Assembly (NCBI GenBank): GCA_016185425.1 | Contig: JACPNQ010000007.1 | Span: 1-35,047, forward strand | Source of the DNA: Acidobacteriota bacterium | GTDB taxonomy: Bacteria > Acidobacteriota > Terriglobia > Bryobacterales > Bryobacteraceae | Length of the DNA: 35,047 bases | Direction of reading: 5' to 3' | In this document: positions 24,022 to 31,884 of the stretch, piece after piece | Layout: the number at the start of each line of letters is the position of its first letter | How positions within the stretch are numbered: position 1 is the stretch's first letter | The notes under the pieces: model-generated | The model's database searches: none | The model's input: only the letters and a program-made list of their open reading frames with translations | What the model was told of the DNA's origin: nothing | Translations under genes and position numbers: made by a program

Positions 24022-24550
24022 TATTGAGCTCGTGCAGATTGTCGACGCGGCGGTTGCCGAGGCCGTAAGGCGGGCGGGGACGGCGATGGTGTGCAGGAAA
24101 GGCTGCACGCACTGCTGTATCGGGCCGTTTGCGGTGACAGAGCGAGATTTGGAACGGCTGCGGGTGGGGTTCGGATTGTTAGATGAGCGTCTAAAGGAGA
24201 GGATGGCTTTGCGGTTTGCGGAGGCTCGGGAGACGATGCGCGAGGAGTTTCCGGGGAATTGGGTGAGCGGGAGATTGACTTCGCAAGAGGCGGCGGATTT
24301 GTTTGACCTACGGCATCCGTGGCTTCCCTGCCCCGTCTTGGATTTAGAGACTGGGGCCTGCTCGCTTCATGCGTGGCGGCCGGTGGCGTGCCGGCTGCAT
24401 GGGCCGGCATTGCGGGTGAATGGGGTGGATTTGCGGCACTGCCGGTTGAACTATACGGGAGTGGGTGTAGAGGAGTTGCGAGTTGCGGTGGAGTTGCCGG
24501 AGGAAGAGGAGAGTCCGCTGACGTATATTGCCTGGGCGGTCAGGCCGTAG
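24011..24550 (+). CDS. YkgJ-type CxxCC cysteine-cluster protein
   Basis: 179 residues. The signature cluster CRKGCTHCC (Cys28, 32, 35, 36) opens the protein, followed by LPCPVLD, GACSLHAWRPVACRLHGP and HCRL, the expected layout for the YkgJ family, which probably binds a metal or Fe-S centre; its role is not established. ATG 24011 has GGAGCGG upstream and overlaps the MBL stop by 11 nt, so coupling is likely. The 3' end overlaps the convergent hydrolase by 11 nt. Confidence 0.88.
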   Translation: MASDIELVQIVDAAVAEAVRRAGTAMVCRKGCTHCCIGPFAVTERDLERLRVGFGLLDERLKERMALRFAEARETMREEFPGNWVSGRLTSQEAADLFDLRHPWLPCPVLDLETGACSLHAWRPVACRLHGPALRVNGVDLRHCRLNYTGVGVEELRVAVELPEEEESPLTYIAWAVRP

Positions 24551-26648
24551 CAGCCTTGGCGAGAGAATCGACGTTCCAAGTGGCTTGGTCCAGGACGTCG
24601 AGATTGCGGGTTCTTTCGTAGATCTTGCGTACCTCGTCACCAGGGAGACGGCGCCCAGCTCCGTCGAGCATACCGGCTAAGACGATCTTCCTCGCTTGCG
24701 ATTGGGCGGCGATGTCGGGGAGGTCGGTGTGGTCGAGGAAGCCGGGAACGAAGTTAGCAAAGGCATGGCCATAGTTTTCGGTCTCGACGACGCTGCGGAA
24801 GGAGACGAGGCCGCCGGCTATGAATAGCCGATTGATGTGGGGCGTTAGTGCGGAGGCGCACTGGGCCGGGACAGTTAGCTTGCCTTGCGCAGCCACCAGA
24901 ACGGCGCGAGTGGCAAGCGCGGGATGCGCCTTGACCGCGCGGACAACGGAAAGGATGTCCGCAGTGCGCTGGCCGAGCATGGGCTTTCCGAGAATCAGGC
25001 CGGCCCAGGCGTAGGCTTCCTCTTCATTGTGTGAACGGGCATGGCGAGGGTTGCCGGGGCCCATCTCCGGGACCATATCACCGAGGCCGCGAAGATCGGG
25101 GACGCAGACGGCGAAACCCTGTAGAGCAAGACTCTGGTAGAGTTCGCCTTCATGCCAGTCCGTGTTGCGGCCGGAGGGATCGAGGATGACGATGACGGGT
25201 TGACCGTTGCGCGCGGGCCTGGCGAGGAAGAGCCACGCCGGCAGGAAGACGTGCGGGGCGGAGGGGATTTCCAGGGCTTCGATTTCGACGCCGCGGCTGA
25301 TGGTACGACGGAGGGTCTGGTAGGTAGCGGCGGGCGGACGGTCGAGGCGGAGCAGGCGGTCGAGCGGGAGCGGGGTGTTGCGGCCGGCGCGGCGCTTGTT
25401 GATCTGGTGCGGCGTGACGCTGTTGAGGCTTTTGACCGTGCTGCCGGATTCGGTGCAGAGCAGCGCATCGTCAGGCTCAGGCTGGGTGGCTGGTTCTTCG
25501 GCGACGCCCTTGGCGTCCGCGCGGAACCAGTGGAGGAACCAGTTGTAGATCTGCAGGCGAGAGTCGTAGGCGAGGGAGTGAGGGAGCGGCGTGGAGGCCC
25601 AGGCGACCTGTTCCGGTTTGCCCAGGATGTCGTAGATCTTCTTTAGCTTCTGGAACTCTTCCCAACCGCTGGCGATGTACTGGGGGGAGTACGTGCCGAA
25701 GAAGTCTTTGTCGGAGACGCTGATGAGGAGGGGCTTGGGGGCGAAGGGGTAGAGGAGGTCCCAACGGTCGAAGTTGTTCGGCGCGGAATCGAGAATGTTT
25801 TGTTCGGCGTCGTCGGTGGAGCCGGGAGAGACGAAACTGGCGCAGGCGTAGTTTTCGCTGATGGCGCTGGAGAGGGCCGCGACGGCGATGCGGTCATCGA
25901 CGGCGATCAGGAACATGCTGTCGGTGCCGCCGCCCGATTGGCCTGTGGTACCGATGCGGGCGCGGTCGATGAAGGGAAGCGTGTGGAGGTAGTCGAGGGC
26001 TCGGACGGCGTCCCAGGTTTGGAGGCGTGAAGCGGTGTCGCCGGTGAGGAGCATCTGACGGCCGGCTGTGGAGTGTTCGTCATCGACCGAGCCGGTACGG
26101 GTGCGCTTGCCGGTGGAGTCCGGGTAATAGATGCGCTCGCCCTGGCCCATGGGATCGAAGCCGAAGGCGACAAAGCCCAGCTTGGCGAGACCTTGGCAGA
26201 GCCGCTGGTAGGAGGGATAGGCCTTGCCTTGGGGAGCGTGGCCCATTTGAACAAGGATGGCCGCCATGGCGCGACGAGGCCGCGAGGGGACGTAGAGGTT
26301 GCCGGTGACGTGGAGGCCGGGGCGGGATTCGAAGACAACTTTGTCGATGCGGTAGGTAGCGCGTTCGAGGGTGCCCGTGATGCGCGCGTTCAGAGGAGTG
26401 CGTTCGGGCTGGCCGCCGATGAGCGACCAGAATTTCTGGCGAGCCCAGCGGCGCCGCTCATTGACGAGATCGGGAGTGGTGAGTTTGGCGAGATCGTCAT
26501 TGCGGCGCCGGTAGGCGCCGAGAGCAAGTTCCTTCAGATACGCCGGGAGACAGTGGGCATATTGACGGTAGGGGATGCCAGGGTAAGGTGGGGCTTCCTG
26601 CGCAGTGGCGGCTGCACTTACGAGTTGAAGCCATTGACGACGATTCAT
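24540..26648 (-). CDS. Exported tandem alpha/beta hydrolase (acetyl xylan esterase-like)
   Basis: 702 residues with a Tat-like N-terminus (NRRQWLQLVSAAATAQ). The first hydrolase domain (about 60-370) has VFESRPGLHVTGNLYVP, then GFDPMGQGER and the nucleophile elbow TGQSGGGTDS with Ser238, plus ISVSDKDFF (acid) and TPLPHSL (His), so a full triad is plausible. The second domain (about 440-690) repeats the fold (VIVILDPSGRNTDW, VCVPDLRGLGD) but at the elbow has VLVAAQGKLT, with no Ser, so it is probably inactive. Deacetylation of plant polysaccharide fits but is not shown. Divergent from the GNAT gene, 43 nt apart; the 3' end overlaps the YkgJ gene. Confidence 0.82.
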   Translation of the reverse strand: MNRRQWLQLVSAAATAQEAPPYPGIPYRQYAHCLPAYLKELALGAYRRRNDDLAKLTTPDLVNERRRWARQKFWSLIGGQPERTPLNARITGTLERATYRIDKVVFESRPGLHVTGNLYVPSRPRRAMAAILVQMGHAPQGKAYPSYQRLCQGLAKLGFVAFGFDPMGQGERIYYPDSTGKRTRTGSVDDEHSTAGRQMLLTGDTASRLQTWDAVRALDYLHTLPFIDRARIGTTGQSGGGTDSMFLIAVDDRIAVAALSSAISENYACASFVSPGSTDDAEQNILDSAPNNFDRWDLLYPFAPKPLLISVSDKDFFGTYSPQYIASGWEEFQKLKKIYDILGKPEQVAWASTPLPHSLAYDSRLQIYNWFLHWFRADAKGVAEEPATQPEPDDALLCTESGSTVKSLNSVTPHQINKRRAGRNTPLPLDRLLRLDRPPAATYQTLRRTISRGVEIEALEIPSAPHVFLPAWLFLARPARNGQPVIVILDPSGRNTDWHEGELYQSLALQGFAVCVPDLRGLGDMVPEMGPGNPRHARSHNEEEAYAWAGLILGKPMLGQRTADILSVVRAVKAHPALATRAVLVAAQGKLTVPAQCASALTPHINRLFIAGGLVSFRSVVETENYGHAFANFVPGFLDHTDLPDIAAQSQARKIVLAGMLDGAGRRLPGDEVRKIYERTRNLDVLDQATWNVDSLAKAATA

Positions 26649-26691
26649 CGGTCCGGTTGTCTTTTAAGAGTATGGCAAGAATAGAGAAGCC

Positions 26692-27435
26692 ATGCCGGAG
26701 ATTCGTTATTTGCGGGAAGCAGACTTAGCGGACTGTATGCGGTTGAAGGAAGCCGCAGGCTGGAATCAGACTCCGGCGGATTGGCGCGCGTTGCTCGCGG
26801 CGGCGCCGGAGGGGTGTTTTGGCGTTGAGGCGGTAGGGCGTGTCGTGGCGTCGGCGACGGCGGTGGCACATGGTGGCATCGGATGGATAGGAATGGTGTT
26901 GACGGACCCGGCATATCGAGGGAAAGGATTGGCGACAGCGCTGCTCGAGCATAGCCTGCGGTATTTGGACGATCGCGTGGAGACGGTAAAGTTGGACGCG
27001 ACCGCGCAGGGGGAACCGCTTTACCGGAAGCTGGGGTTTGTGGACGAGGCGCCGATCGAGCGGTGGGCAGGGGAAGTGACGCAGGGGAAGTATGTTGGCG
27101 GGAGCTACGCCGGGATGTTGCGGCATTCGCCATTCGTGCCCGTGGATGCATTGGCGGAGTGTGACGGAGCGTGGGCAGCGGGGCGCGCGGGGAGCGGGGC
27201 ATGGTATTTCGGGCCCTGTTATGGCACCTCGGACGCGGATGTAGAGCGCGTGGCGCGGGCGGTGTTGGCAGGGCGCGGGCGAGCAATATGGGACCTGTTT
27301 CCTTTTCATCCGGCGGCAGCCATTGCGGCGCGGCTGGGGTTTTCGACATCGCGCCGGTTGTTGCGCATGGTGCGTGGGAAGGCCGTACCGACTACGCCGG
27401 ACGTATATGCCATTGGCGGGTTTGAGTGGGGCTAG
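26692..27435 (+). CDS. GNAT-family N-acetyltransferase
   Basis: 247 residues. The N-terminal GNAT fold (about 1-135) opens EIRYLREADLADCMRLKEAA and has the acetyl-CoA site IGMVLTDPAYRGKGLATALL (RxxGxA type) and LYRKLGFVDE. A second, shorter acetyltransferase-like half (about 150-245) ends DVYAIGGFEWG and resembles the C-terminal domain found in two-domain GNAT proteins. The acceptor is unknown. ATG 26692; no strong ribosome binding site. The gene stands between a divergent hydrolase and the downstream oxidoreductase, 25 nt away. Confidence 0.88.
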   Translation: MPEIRYLREADLADCMRLKEAAGWNQTPADWRALLAAAPEGCFGVEAVGRVVASATAVAHGGIGWIGMVLTDPAYRGKGLATALLEHSLRYLDDRVETVKLDATAQGEPLYRKLGFVDEAPIERWAGEVTQGKYVGGSYAGMLRHSPFVPVDALAECDGAWAAGRAGSGAWYFGPCYGTSDADVERVARAVLAGRGRAIWDLFPFHPAAAIAARLGFSTSRRLLRMVRGKAVPTTPDVYAIGGFEWG

Positions 27436-27442
27436 CGTCTGA

Positions 27443-27448
27443 TAGAAT
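27443..27448 (+). promoter_or_regulatory. -10-like TAGAAT upstream of Gfo/Idh/MocA gene
   Basis: TAGAAT in the 25-nt gap, 12 nt before ATG 27461 (9 nt before a GTG at 27458). A TTGAGT lies 15 nt upstream, a short spacer. The transcript would start at or next to the start codon. Confidence 0.4.
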
Positions 27449-27460
27449 TCGGCAATCGTG

Positions 27461-28771
27461 ATGAAAGACAAAACACTTCGCAGAGACCTGGTGAAATCGG
27501 CCGCAGCCGTGTTTACGACCAATTTATTTACCGGCCGCGTGTTCGGCGCGAACGATACGGTGCAGACCGCGTTCATCGGCATGGGCCGGATGGGCAACAC
27601 GAATTTGAGCGCGGCGATGAAGCAGGACAAGCTACACGTTTCGGCGGTGTGCGACGTGTATCAGCCGGCACTGGATGCGGCGGTAGCGAAGACGAAGGCG
27701 CAGGCGGGCGGCATGGCGCGCGGCATCAAGGACTTCCGCGAGATTATGGCGGACAAGTCGATTGACGCGGTGTGCATCGCGACTCCGGACCATTGGCACG
27801 CCTATATGACTGTCGAAGCGTGCAAAGCCGGGAAGGATGTTTACGTTGAGAAGCCGATCAGCGTGACGATCGACGAAGGCAGGAAGATGGTGGAGGCCGC
27901 CAGGAAGTACAACCGCGTGGTGCAGGCGGGCACGATGCAGCGTTCGGCGAAGCACTTCATTGAGGCCTGCGAGTTAGTGCGGCAAGGGCGCGTCGGCGAT
28001 GTGACGATGGTGAAGACGTGGAACTATGGGAACGGGGAGGCGGCGGGGATTGGAAATCCGGCGGATGGGAAGCCGCCGGCCGATTTGGATTGGGATATGT
28101 GGCTGGGGCCAGCGCCGCAGCAGGAGTTCAACAAGAATAAGTGGGGTGTGGATCCGAAGGCATTTTCGCACTTCCGGTGGTTCTGGGATTTTGCGGGCGG
28201 GATGATGACGGATTGGGGCGTACACGTGCTGGACATCGCGCGGATGGGGATGGGCGAGCCGATGCCGCGGGCGGTCTCCGCGCTGGGCCAGAAGTTCCTG
28301 ATCCAGGACAACCGGGATACGCCGGATACGCTGTCGGCGATTTACGAATTTCCGAAGTTTCTGGCGCAGTATGAGAACCGGATGTTTAACGGGAACTCGA
28401 TGTTCAAGCAAGGGTACGGGACGATGTTCCACGGCACGACGGGGACACTCTTTGTGGACCGTTCGTTGTACCGGATTCACCCGGAGCCGAAGTCGCGCAC
28501 AGACACGCCGGAGGTAGTGGAGGTGAAGTCGTCCGATAACTCGAATGTGAGGCATTGGGCGAACTTCCTGGAGTGCATGAAGACGCGGCAGCGGCCGGCG
28601 TCCGATATCGAGAACTGTTACAAATCGACTGTAACCTGTTTGCTGGCGAATATCTCCATTCTGTCCAAGCAGCGAGTGGATTGGGATGAGGCGAATAACC
28701 AGATTGCGCAGCCGGAGCTGCGGAAGTATATGAGCCGTCCGGAGCGCGCGCCGTGGAAGATTGTGGTTTAG
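27461..28771 (+). CDS. Gfo/Idh/MocA-family oxidoreductase with N-terminal signal
   Basis: 436 residues. The N-terminus (MKDKTLRRDLVKSAAAVF) is a Tat-like signal, as usual in exported oxidoreductases of this family in Acidobacteriota. The nucleotide-binding loop is FIGMGRMGN; VCIATPDHWH and the catalytic YVEKPISV are canonical. The C-terminal half has WFWDFAGGMMTDWGVHVLDI. It probably oxidises or epimerises a sugar or inositol-like compound with NAD(P); substrate unknown. ATG 27461 was chosen, GTG 27458 is adjacent. The PQQ-propeller gene begins 2 nt after the stop, so both are made together. Confidence 0.92.
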   Translation: MKDKTLRRDLVKSAAAVFTTNLFTGRVFGANDTVQTAFIGMGRMGNTNLSAAMKQDKLHVSAVCDVYQPALDAAVAKTKAQAGGMARGIKDFREIMADKSIDAVCIATPDHWHAYMTVEACKAGKDVYVEKPISVTIDEGRKMVEAARKYNRVVQAGTMQRSAKHFIEACELVRQGRVGDVTMVKTWNYGNGEAAGIGNPADGKPPADLDWDMWLGPAPQQEFNKNKWGVDPKAFSHFRWFWDFAGGMMTDWGVHVLDIARMGMGEPMPRAVSALGQKFLIQDNRDTPDTLSAIYEFPKFLAQYENRMFNGNSMFKQGYGTMFHGTTGTLFVDRSLYRIHPEPKSRTDTPEVVEVKSSDNSNVRHWANFLECMKTRQRPASDIENCYKSTVTCLLANISILSKQRVDWDEANNQIAQPELRKYMSRPERAPWKIVV

Positions 28772-28773
28772 CG

Positions 28774-30156
28774 ATGTGGCGGGTGGTGCTGCTGGTCTCA
28801 GTTTGCCTGCCGGGGGCGGAATGGCCGCGGTTTCGCGGACCGAACGGTGTTGGTGTAGCGGAAGGCGCGGCGCTGCCGGCGGAGCTGGGAGCCGGCAAGC
28901 CGTTCGTGTGGAAGACGGCGTTGATGAACGGGAAGTCGTCGCCGGTGGTGACGGCGACGCACATCTTTCTGACCGGGCATGACAAGGGCAAGCTATACAC
29001 GATCGCGCTGGACCGGAAGAGCGGGAAGGTACTCTGGACGCAGGAAGCGCCGGGGAGCCGCGATGAGAAGCGGCACCAATTGAATGATCCCGCGGCGCCG
29101 AGCACGGTGACCGATGGGAAGAATGTGTATGTGTTCTTCGCCGGATTTGGGCTGCTGTCGTATACCGCGGATGGGACGGAGCGGTGGCGCAAGGCGATGG
29201 GCCCATTTAGCAACTTCCACGGAATGGGCGCGTCGCCGATTTACGCGAACGGGAAGTTATTCATGATCTGCGACCAGGATCAGGAGGCGTTTCTGGTCGC
29301 TGTCGATGCGGCGACCGGCAAGACGGCTTGGAAAACGGAGCGGCCGGAGGCGGTCCATAGCTTTTCGACACCAGTGCTGTATAAGGATCAGATCATTGTG
29401 CCCGGGTCCTACCAGATGATGAGCTACGACATAGCGACGGGGAAAGAGATCTGGCGCGTGCATGGGATGACGTACCAGGTGAAGTCGGTGCCCGTGGTGG
29501 ATGGGGATCGGTTGTACTTCAACGGATGGGCGCCTGGTGCGGAGCCCGCGGAAAAGATGGTGATGCCGGACTTTCCGGAGATGATTAAGAAGTACGACAA
29601 GGACGGGGATGGGAAGCTGGCGAAGTCAGAGGTGCCGAAGGAGTTGATGCCGGGCAACTGGGAGATGCAGGACCTGGATAGAGACGGACTCTATGACGCG
29701 AAGGACTGGAAGTGTTATCAGAACCGGCGCACGGCGAATAACTTCACGATGGCGATGAAGCTGGGCGGGGCCGGCGACATTACCGATTCGCACGTGCTGT
29801 GGCGGTATCAGAAGTCGCTGCCGGATGTGCCGGGGGTGTTGCTGTATAAGGGCGTGCTGTATCTCGTGCGGAACGGGGGGATTGTGCAGACGCTGGATCC
29901 GTCGACGGGGGAGATGAAGAAGACTGCGCGGCTGCCGAATGCGTTGGATGAGTATTATGCGTCACCGGTGGCGGGGGACGGGAAGGTGTACATGATCAGC
30001 CGGAACGGGAATGTTTCGGTGCTGAATGCGGGAACCGAGTGGAGCGTGAAGGCGTCGGGTGCGTTTGAAGAAGAAGTGTTTGCGACGCCGGCGATAGCGG
30101 ATGGGCATATCTGGGTGCGGACGGCGACGGCGTTGTATGATTTTGCGGTGAAATAA
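28774..30156 (+). CDS. PQQ-like beta-propeller protein with EF-hand-like insertion
   Basis: 460 residues, exported (MWRVVLLVSVCLPGAEW), then WPRFRGPNGVG, the common opening of acidobacterial and planctomycete PQQ-like propellers. Blades show the A-x-D-x-x-x-G-x-x-x-W pattern (ALDRKSGKVLW, AVDAATGKTAW, SYDIATGKEIW). An insertion at about residues 270-310 contains an EF-hand loop, DKDGDGKLAKSE (Asp275 to Glu286), and a second DLDRDGLYDAKD, so it may bind calcium. No PQQ-dehydrogenase active-site residues are seen, so an interaction or substrate-binding role is more likely than catalysis. Translationally linked to the Gfo/Idh/MocA gene. Confidence 0.85.
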   Translation: MWRVVLLVSVCLPGAEWPRFRGPNGVGVAEGAALPAELGAGKPFVWKTALMNGKSSPVVTATHIFLTGHDKGKLYTIALDRKSGKVLWTQEAPGSRDEKRHQLNDPAAPSTVTDGKNVYVFFAGFGLLSYTADGTERWRKAMGPFSNFHGMGASPIYANGKLFMICDQDQEAFLVAVDAATGKTAWKTERPEAVHSFSTPVLYKDQIIVPGSYQMMSYDIATGKEIWRVHGMTYQVKSVPVVDGDRLYFNGWAPGAEPAEKMVMPDFPEMIKKYDKDGDGKLAKSEVPKELMPGNWEMQDLDRDGLYDAKDWKCYQNRRTANNFTMAMKLGGAGDITDSHVLWRYQKSLPDVPGVLLYKGVLYLVRNGGIVQTLDPSTGEMKKTARLPNALDEYYASPVAGDGKVYMISRNGNVSVLNAGTEWSVKASGAFEEEVFATPAIADGHIWVRTATALYDFAVK

Positions 30157-30222
30157 GCGATATACCTCATCCTGAGGCACCCTCGAAAAGAATCCACCGT
30201 TCCGGCAATAAACTCACGAAGA

Positions 30223-30372
30223 GTGCCAGCCCGGGTTCGACTTGGCCTTGAAGGCCAAGAGCAACGGAAGCGAGAGTTCTTCAAGAAGCTGAAGGCAAAC
30301 CTCGCGAACGACGATCCCCGGCAAGAAGATCAGCTCGTGGACGAATTTCGCGCGCTAATTCTCGGCCGTTGA
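30223..30372 (+). CDS. Small hypothetical ORF, 49 residues
   Basis: GTG 30223 to TGA 30370-30372, in the same frame as the preceding propeller gene. The protein is charged and helical (REFFKKLKANLANDDPRQ, then LVDEFRALILGR at the C-terminus), and reads like a real peptide rather than random translation. No ATG or good ribosome binding site is visible, so it may be the 3' remnant of a larger, lost gene. A CCTCA-TCC-TGAGG hairpin (30167-30179) precedes it. Function unknown. Confidence 0.35.
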   Translation: MPARVRLGLEGQEQRKREFFKKLKANLANDDPRQEDQLVDEFRALILGR

Positions 30373-30451
30373 CGTACTGGCCGATTTCCCAGCACGTACC
30401 TCATGCGCGGACAGGCGCCCGTGGTCAGCGGCTATAGCCTCCCCCTTTCCG

Positions 30452-30485
30452 GACTACCCGAGAGATGCGCGCACTTCGGGTAGTC
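30452..30485. repeat. Perfect 10-bp inverted repeat
   Basis: GACTACCCGA (30452-30461) and TCGGGTAGTC (30476-30485), separated by 14 nt. It lies in the 216 nt between the 49-codon ORF and the 3' end of the STGPK gene, a stretch with no other recognisable content. It could be a factor-independent-like hairpin for the minus-strand pair, though no T-run follows, or a recombination or binding site. Confidence 0.45.
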
Positions 30486-30588
30486 GCGTTGGATGAGAAT
30501 ATTCAGTTGGAAAAGATCCGTTGGAGAGTGCCGGCGATGGATTGGCCAAGACCGGTGTTCCGATGTTCGTTGTTGGTTTCCGGTTTCG

Positions 30589-31224
30589 CTAGGCCGCTAG
30601 AGGGCGGTCGCGATTGGGTTCGACTTCACAAATCGGTAGATTGAGGCGGCCGTCGAAGGGTTCGCTTTCGTAGATGTAGTAGAAGATCTCGCGGTCGTTG
30701 TGGGCGTAGAGGCAATCGTCGATCATCGCCTTGAGGGGCGGATGGACGAGCGGCGGGAAGACTTCGCGCTCTTCCGGCGTCAGATGCCACATTTGGGCGA
30801 GACGGGTGGTTTGCAGGTCGCAGAGAGTTTTGATGGCGCGGTAGGCGATCATTTCCGCGGCGGCGCGGTAGCGGGTGAGCGGTTTGAGACTGGCTTCCGT
30901 GTCAGGGTGGACGAAGGGGTCTTCGTTGTATTCGTTTATCAGATCGGCGATGATCTTCTCAATTTTGCGGAGGCGCCATGCGGCGTCGATGAACTGTTGG
31001 AAGGCTTCGTTTTCGAAGATGCCCTCGGGTTTGACCTCGGCGCGGAAATTGGCTTCGAATTCGCAAAACTCGCTTTTTTCGCTTTCGGCGATAGCGTGGA
31101 CGCCGAGGGTGAGGCCGTGCTGGAGGTTGTTGCGCGAGGCTTTCTGCTTGCCTTCCTCCGACTTTGGGCCGGTGGAGAGTTGGGCGTTGGCCTGGTTGGC
31201 GAGTACTTGAGCCGCGGTGGCCAT
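30589..31224 (-). CDS. STGPK/HGLT-motif hypothetical protein
   Basis: 211 residues. The N-terminus (MATAAQVLANQANAQLSTGP, KSEEGKQKASRN, NLQHGLTLG) is the widespread but uncharacterised STGPxTxEGK...RNxxxHGLT motif found in many soil bacteria. The rest is helical (LENEAFQQFIDAAWRLRK-like, then RYRAAAEMIAYRAIKTLCDL and QTTRLAQ). The start ATG 31224 lies 1 nt after the stop of the upstream partner, with AGGAGG placed within that partner's end, so the two are coupled. Motif proteins of this type often occur near mobile or phage-like genes. No function is known to me. Confidence 0.72.
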   Translation of the reverse strand: MATAAQVLANQANAQLSTGPKSEEGKQKASRNNLQHGLTLGVHAIAESEKSEFCEFEANFRAEVKPEGIFENEAFQQFIDAAWRLRKIEKIIADLINEYNEDPFVHPDTEASLKPLTRYRAAAEMIAYRAIKTLCDLQTTRLAQMWHLTPEEREVFPPLVHPPLKAMIDDCLYAHNDREIFYYIYESEPFDGRLNLPICEVEPNRDRPLAA

Positions 31225-31225
31225 G

Positions 31226-31660
31226 TTAGCGGCCCTCCTGTTCGGCGGTGAGGCTGAAGACCTTGGAATTGATGCGGCCTTTGGCGATCATTTCGACGGC
31301 GTGGTCGACCATGGGGGCGCCGAGTTTGGGCTGGGGTACGCGGGCGGCGTTCGCGAGCGGGGTTGCGCTTGCGGACTGCCGGCGTGTGGATTTGAGGTGC
31401 GTCGCGTGGCTGGTACGGGCCGCTTGGAGGCTTTGGAGTTCCTTGCGGGCGCGGTTCCAGTTACGGGCGGCGCGGCTGTAGGCGGCGTTGAGGCGCGGTT
31501 CGGCCGGTTGGTTTTCTTTGTTGGCGCGGACGCGCTCAAGTTCCCAGGCGGCATAGGCGGCCTGGTTGGCGAACCAGCGTTCGACGTGGGTGGCCGGTTT
31601 GGTGGCGTGGGCGACTTCGTCGCGGAGTTCGCGGAGGCGGTTGGGCGGAAGCAACGGCAT
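31226..31660 (-). CDS. Helical hypothetical protein paired with the STGPK protein
   Basis: 144 residues, helical and charged; the middle (WFANQAAYAAWELERVRANK, then NRARKELQSLQAAR) shares the pattern R-A-x-K-x-L-x-x-L-Q-x-x-R with the downstream partner. The C-terminal half is Ala/Pro/Thr-rich and ends KVFSLTAEQEGR. ATG 31660 has AAAGGA upstream. No family is recognised. The 224-nt stretch upstream (31661-31884) is AT-richer than its surroundings and holds the promoter regions of this pair and of the divergent deacetylase. Confidence 0.65.
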   Translation of the reverse strand: MPLLPPNRLRELRDEVAHATKPATHVERWFANQAAYAAWELERVRANKENQPAEPRLNAAYSRAARNWNRARKELQSLQAARTSHATHLKSTRRQSASATPLANAARVPQPKLGAPMVDHAVEMIAKGRINSKVFSLTAEQEGR

Positions 31661-31869
31661 TTGGCAGATTCCTTTCTGCGGTAATTCATGCCGGACAGGC
31701 TTCCGGGGGGTGAGTTAGTGGTGAAACACTGCCTCTAATTTCCATTTTATCAATCCTGTCTAGTTTTTCCGGTGGTTTGGGCAGGTGGAGTGGATGCTAT
31801 TTTCGTCGTGTTTTGTTAAAGTTAGGAACTATTTTTGGAGGGCTGTGAACGTGTTCGGGGATCGGAGGT

Positions 31870-31875
31870 TATACA
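31870..31875 (+). promoter_or_regulatory. -10-like TATACA upstream of deacetylase
   Basis: TATACA with 9 nt to ATG 31885; GTGAAC at 31845-31850 is a possible weak -35 with a long spacer. A start next to the ATG is implied. GGAGG at 31864-31868 would be upstream of such a start site and so not in the transcript. Confidence 0.4.
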
Positions 31876-31884
31876 CTCCTATCT

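Noticed and set aside
30225..30255. tRNA T-arm (GGTTCGA)
   Set aside because: No cloverleaf can be drawn around it and the segment lies in the 49-codon ORF.
30452..30485. Insertion-sequence terminal repeat
   Set aside because: Only one pair with a 14-nt loop, no transposase and no target-site duplication were found.
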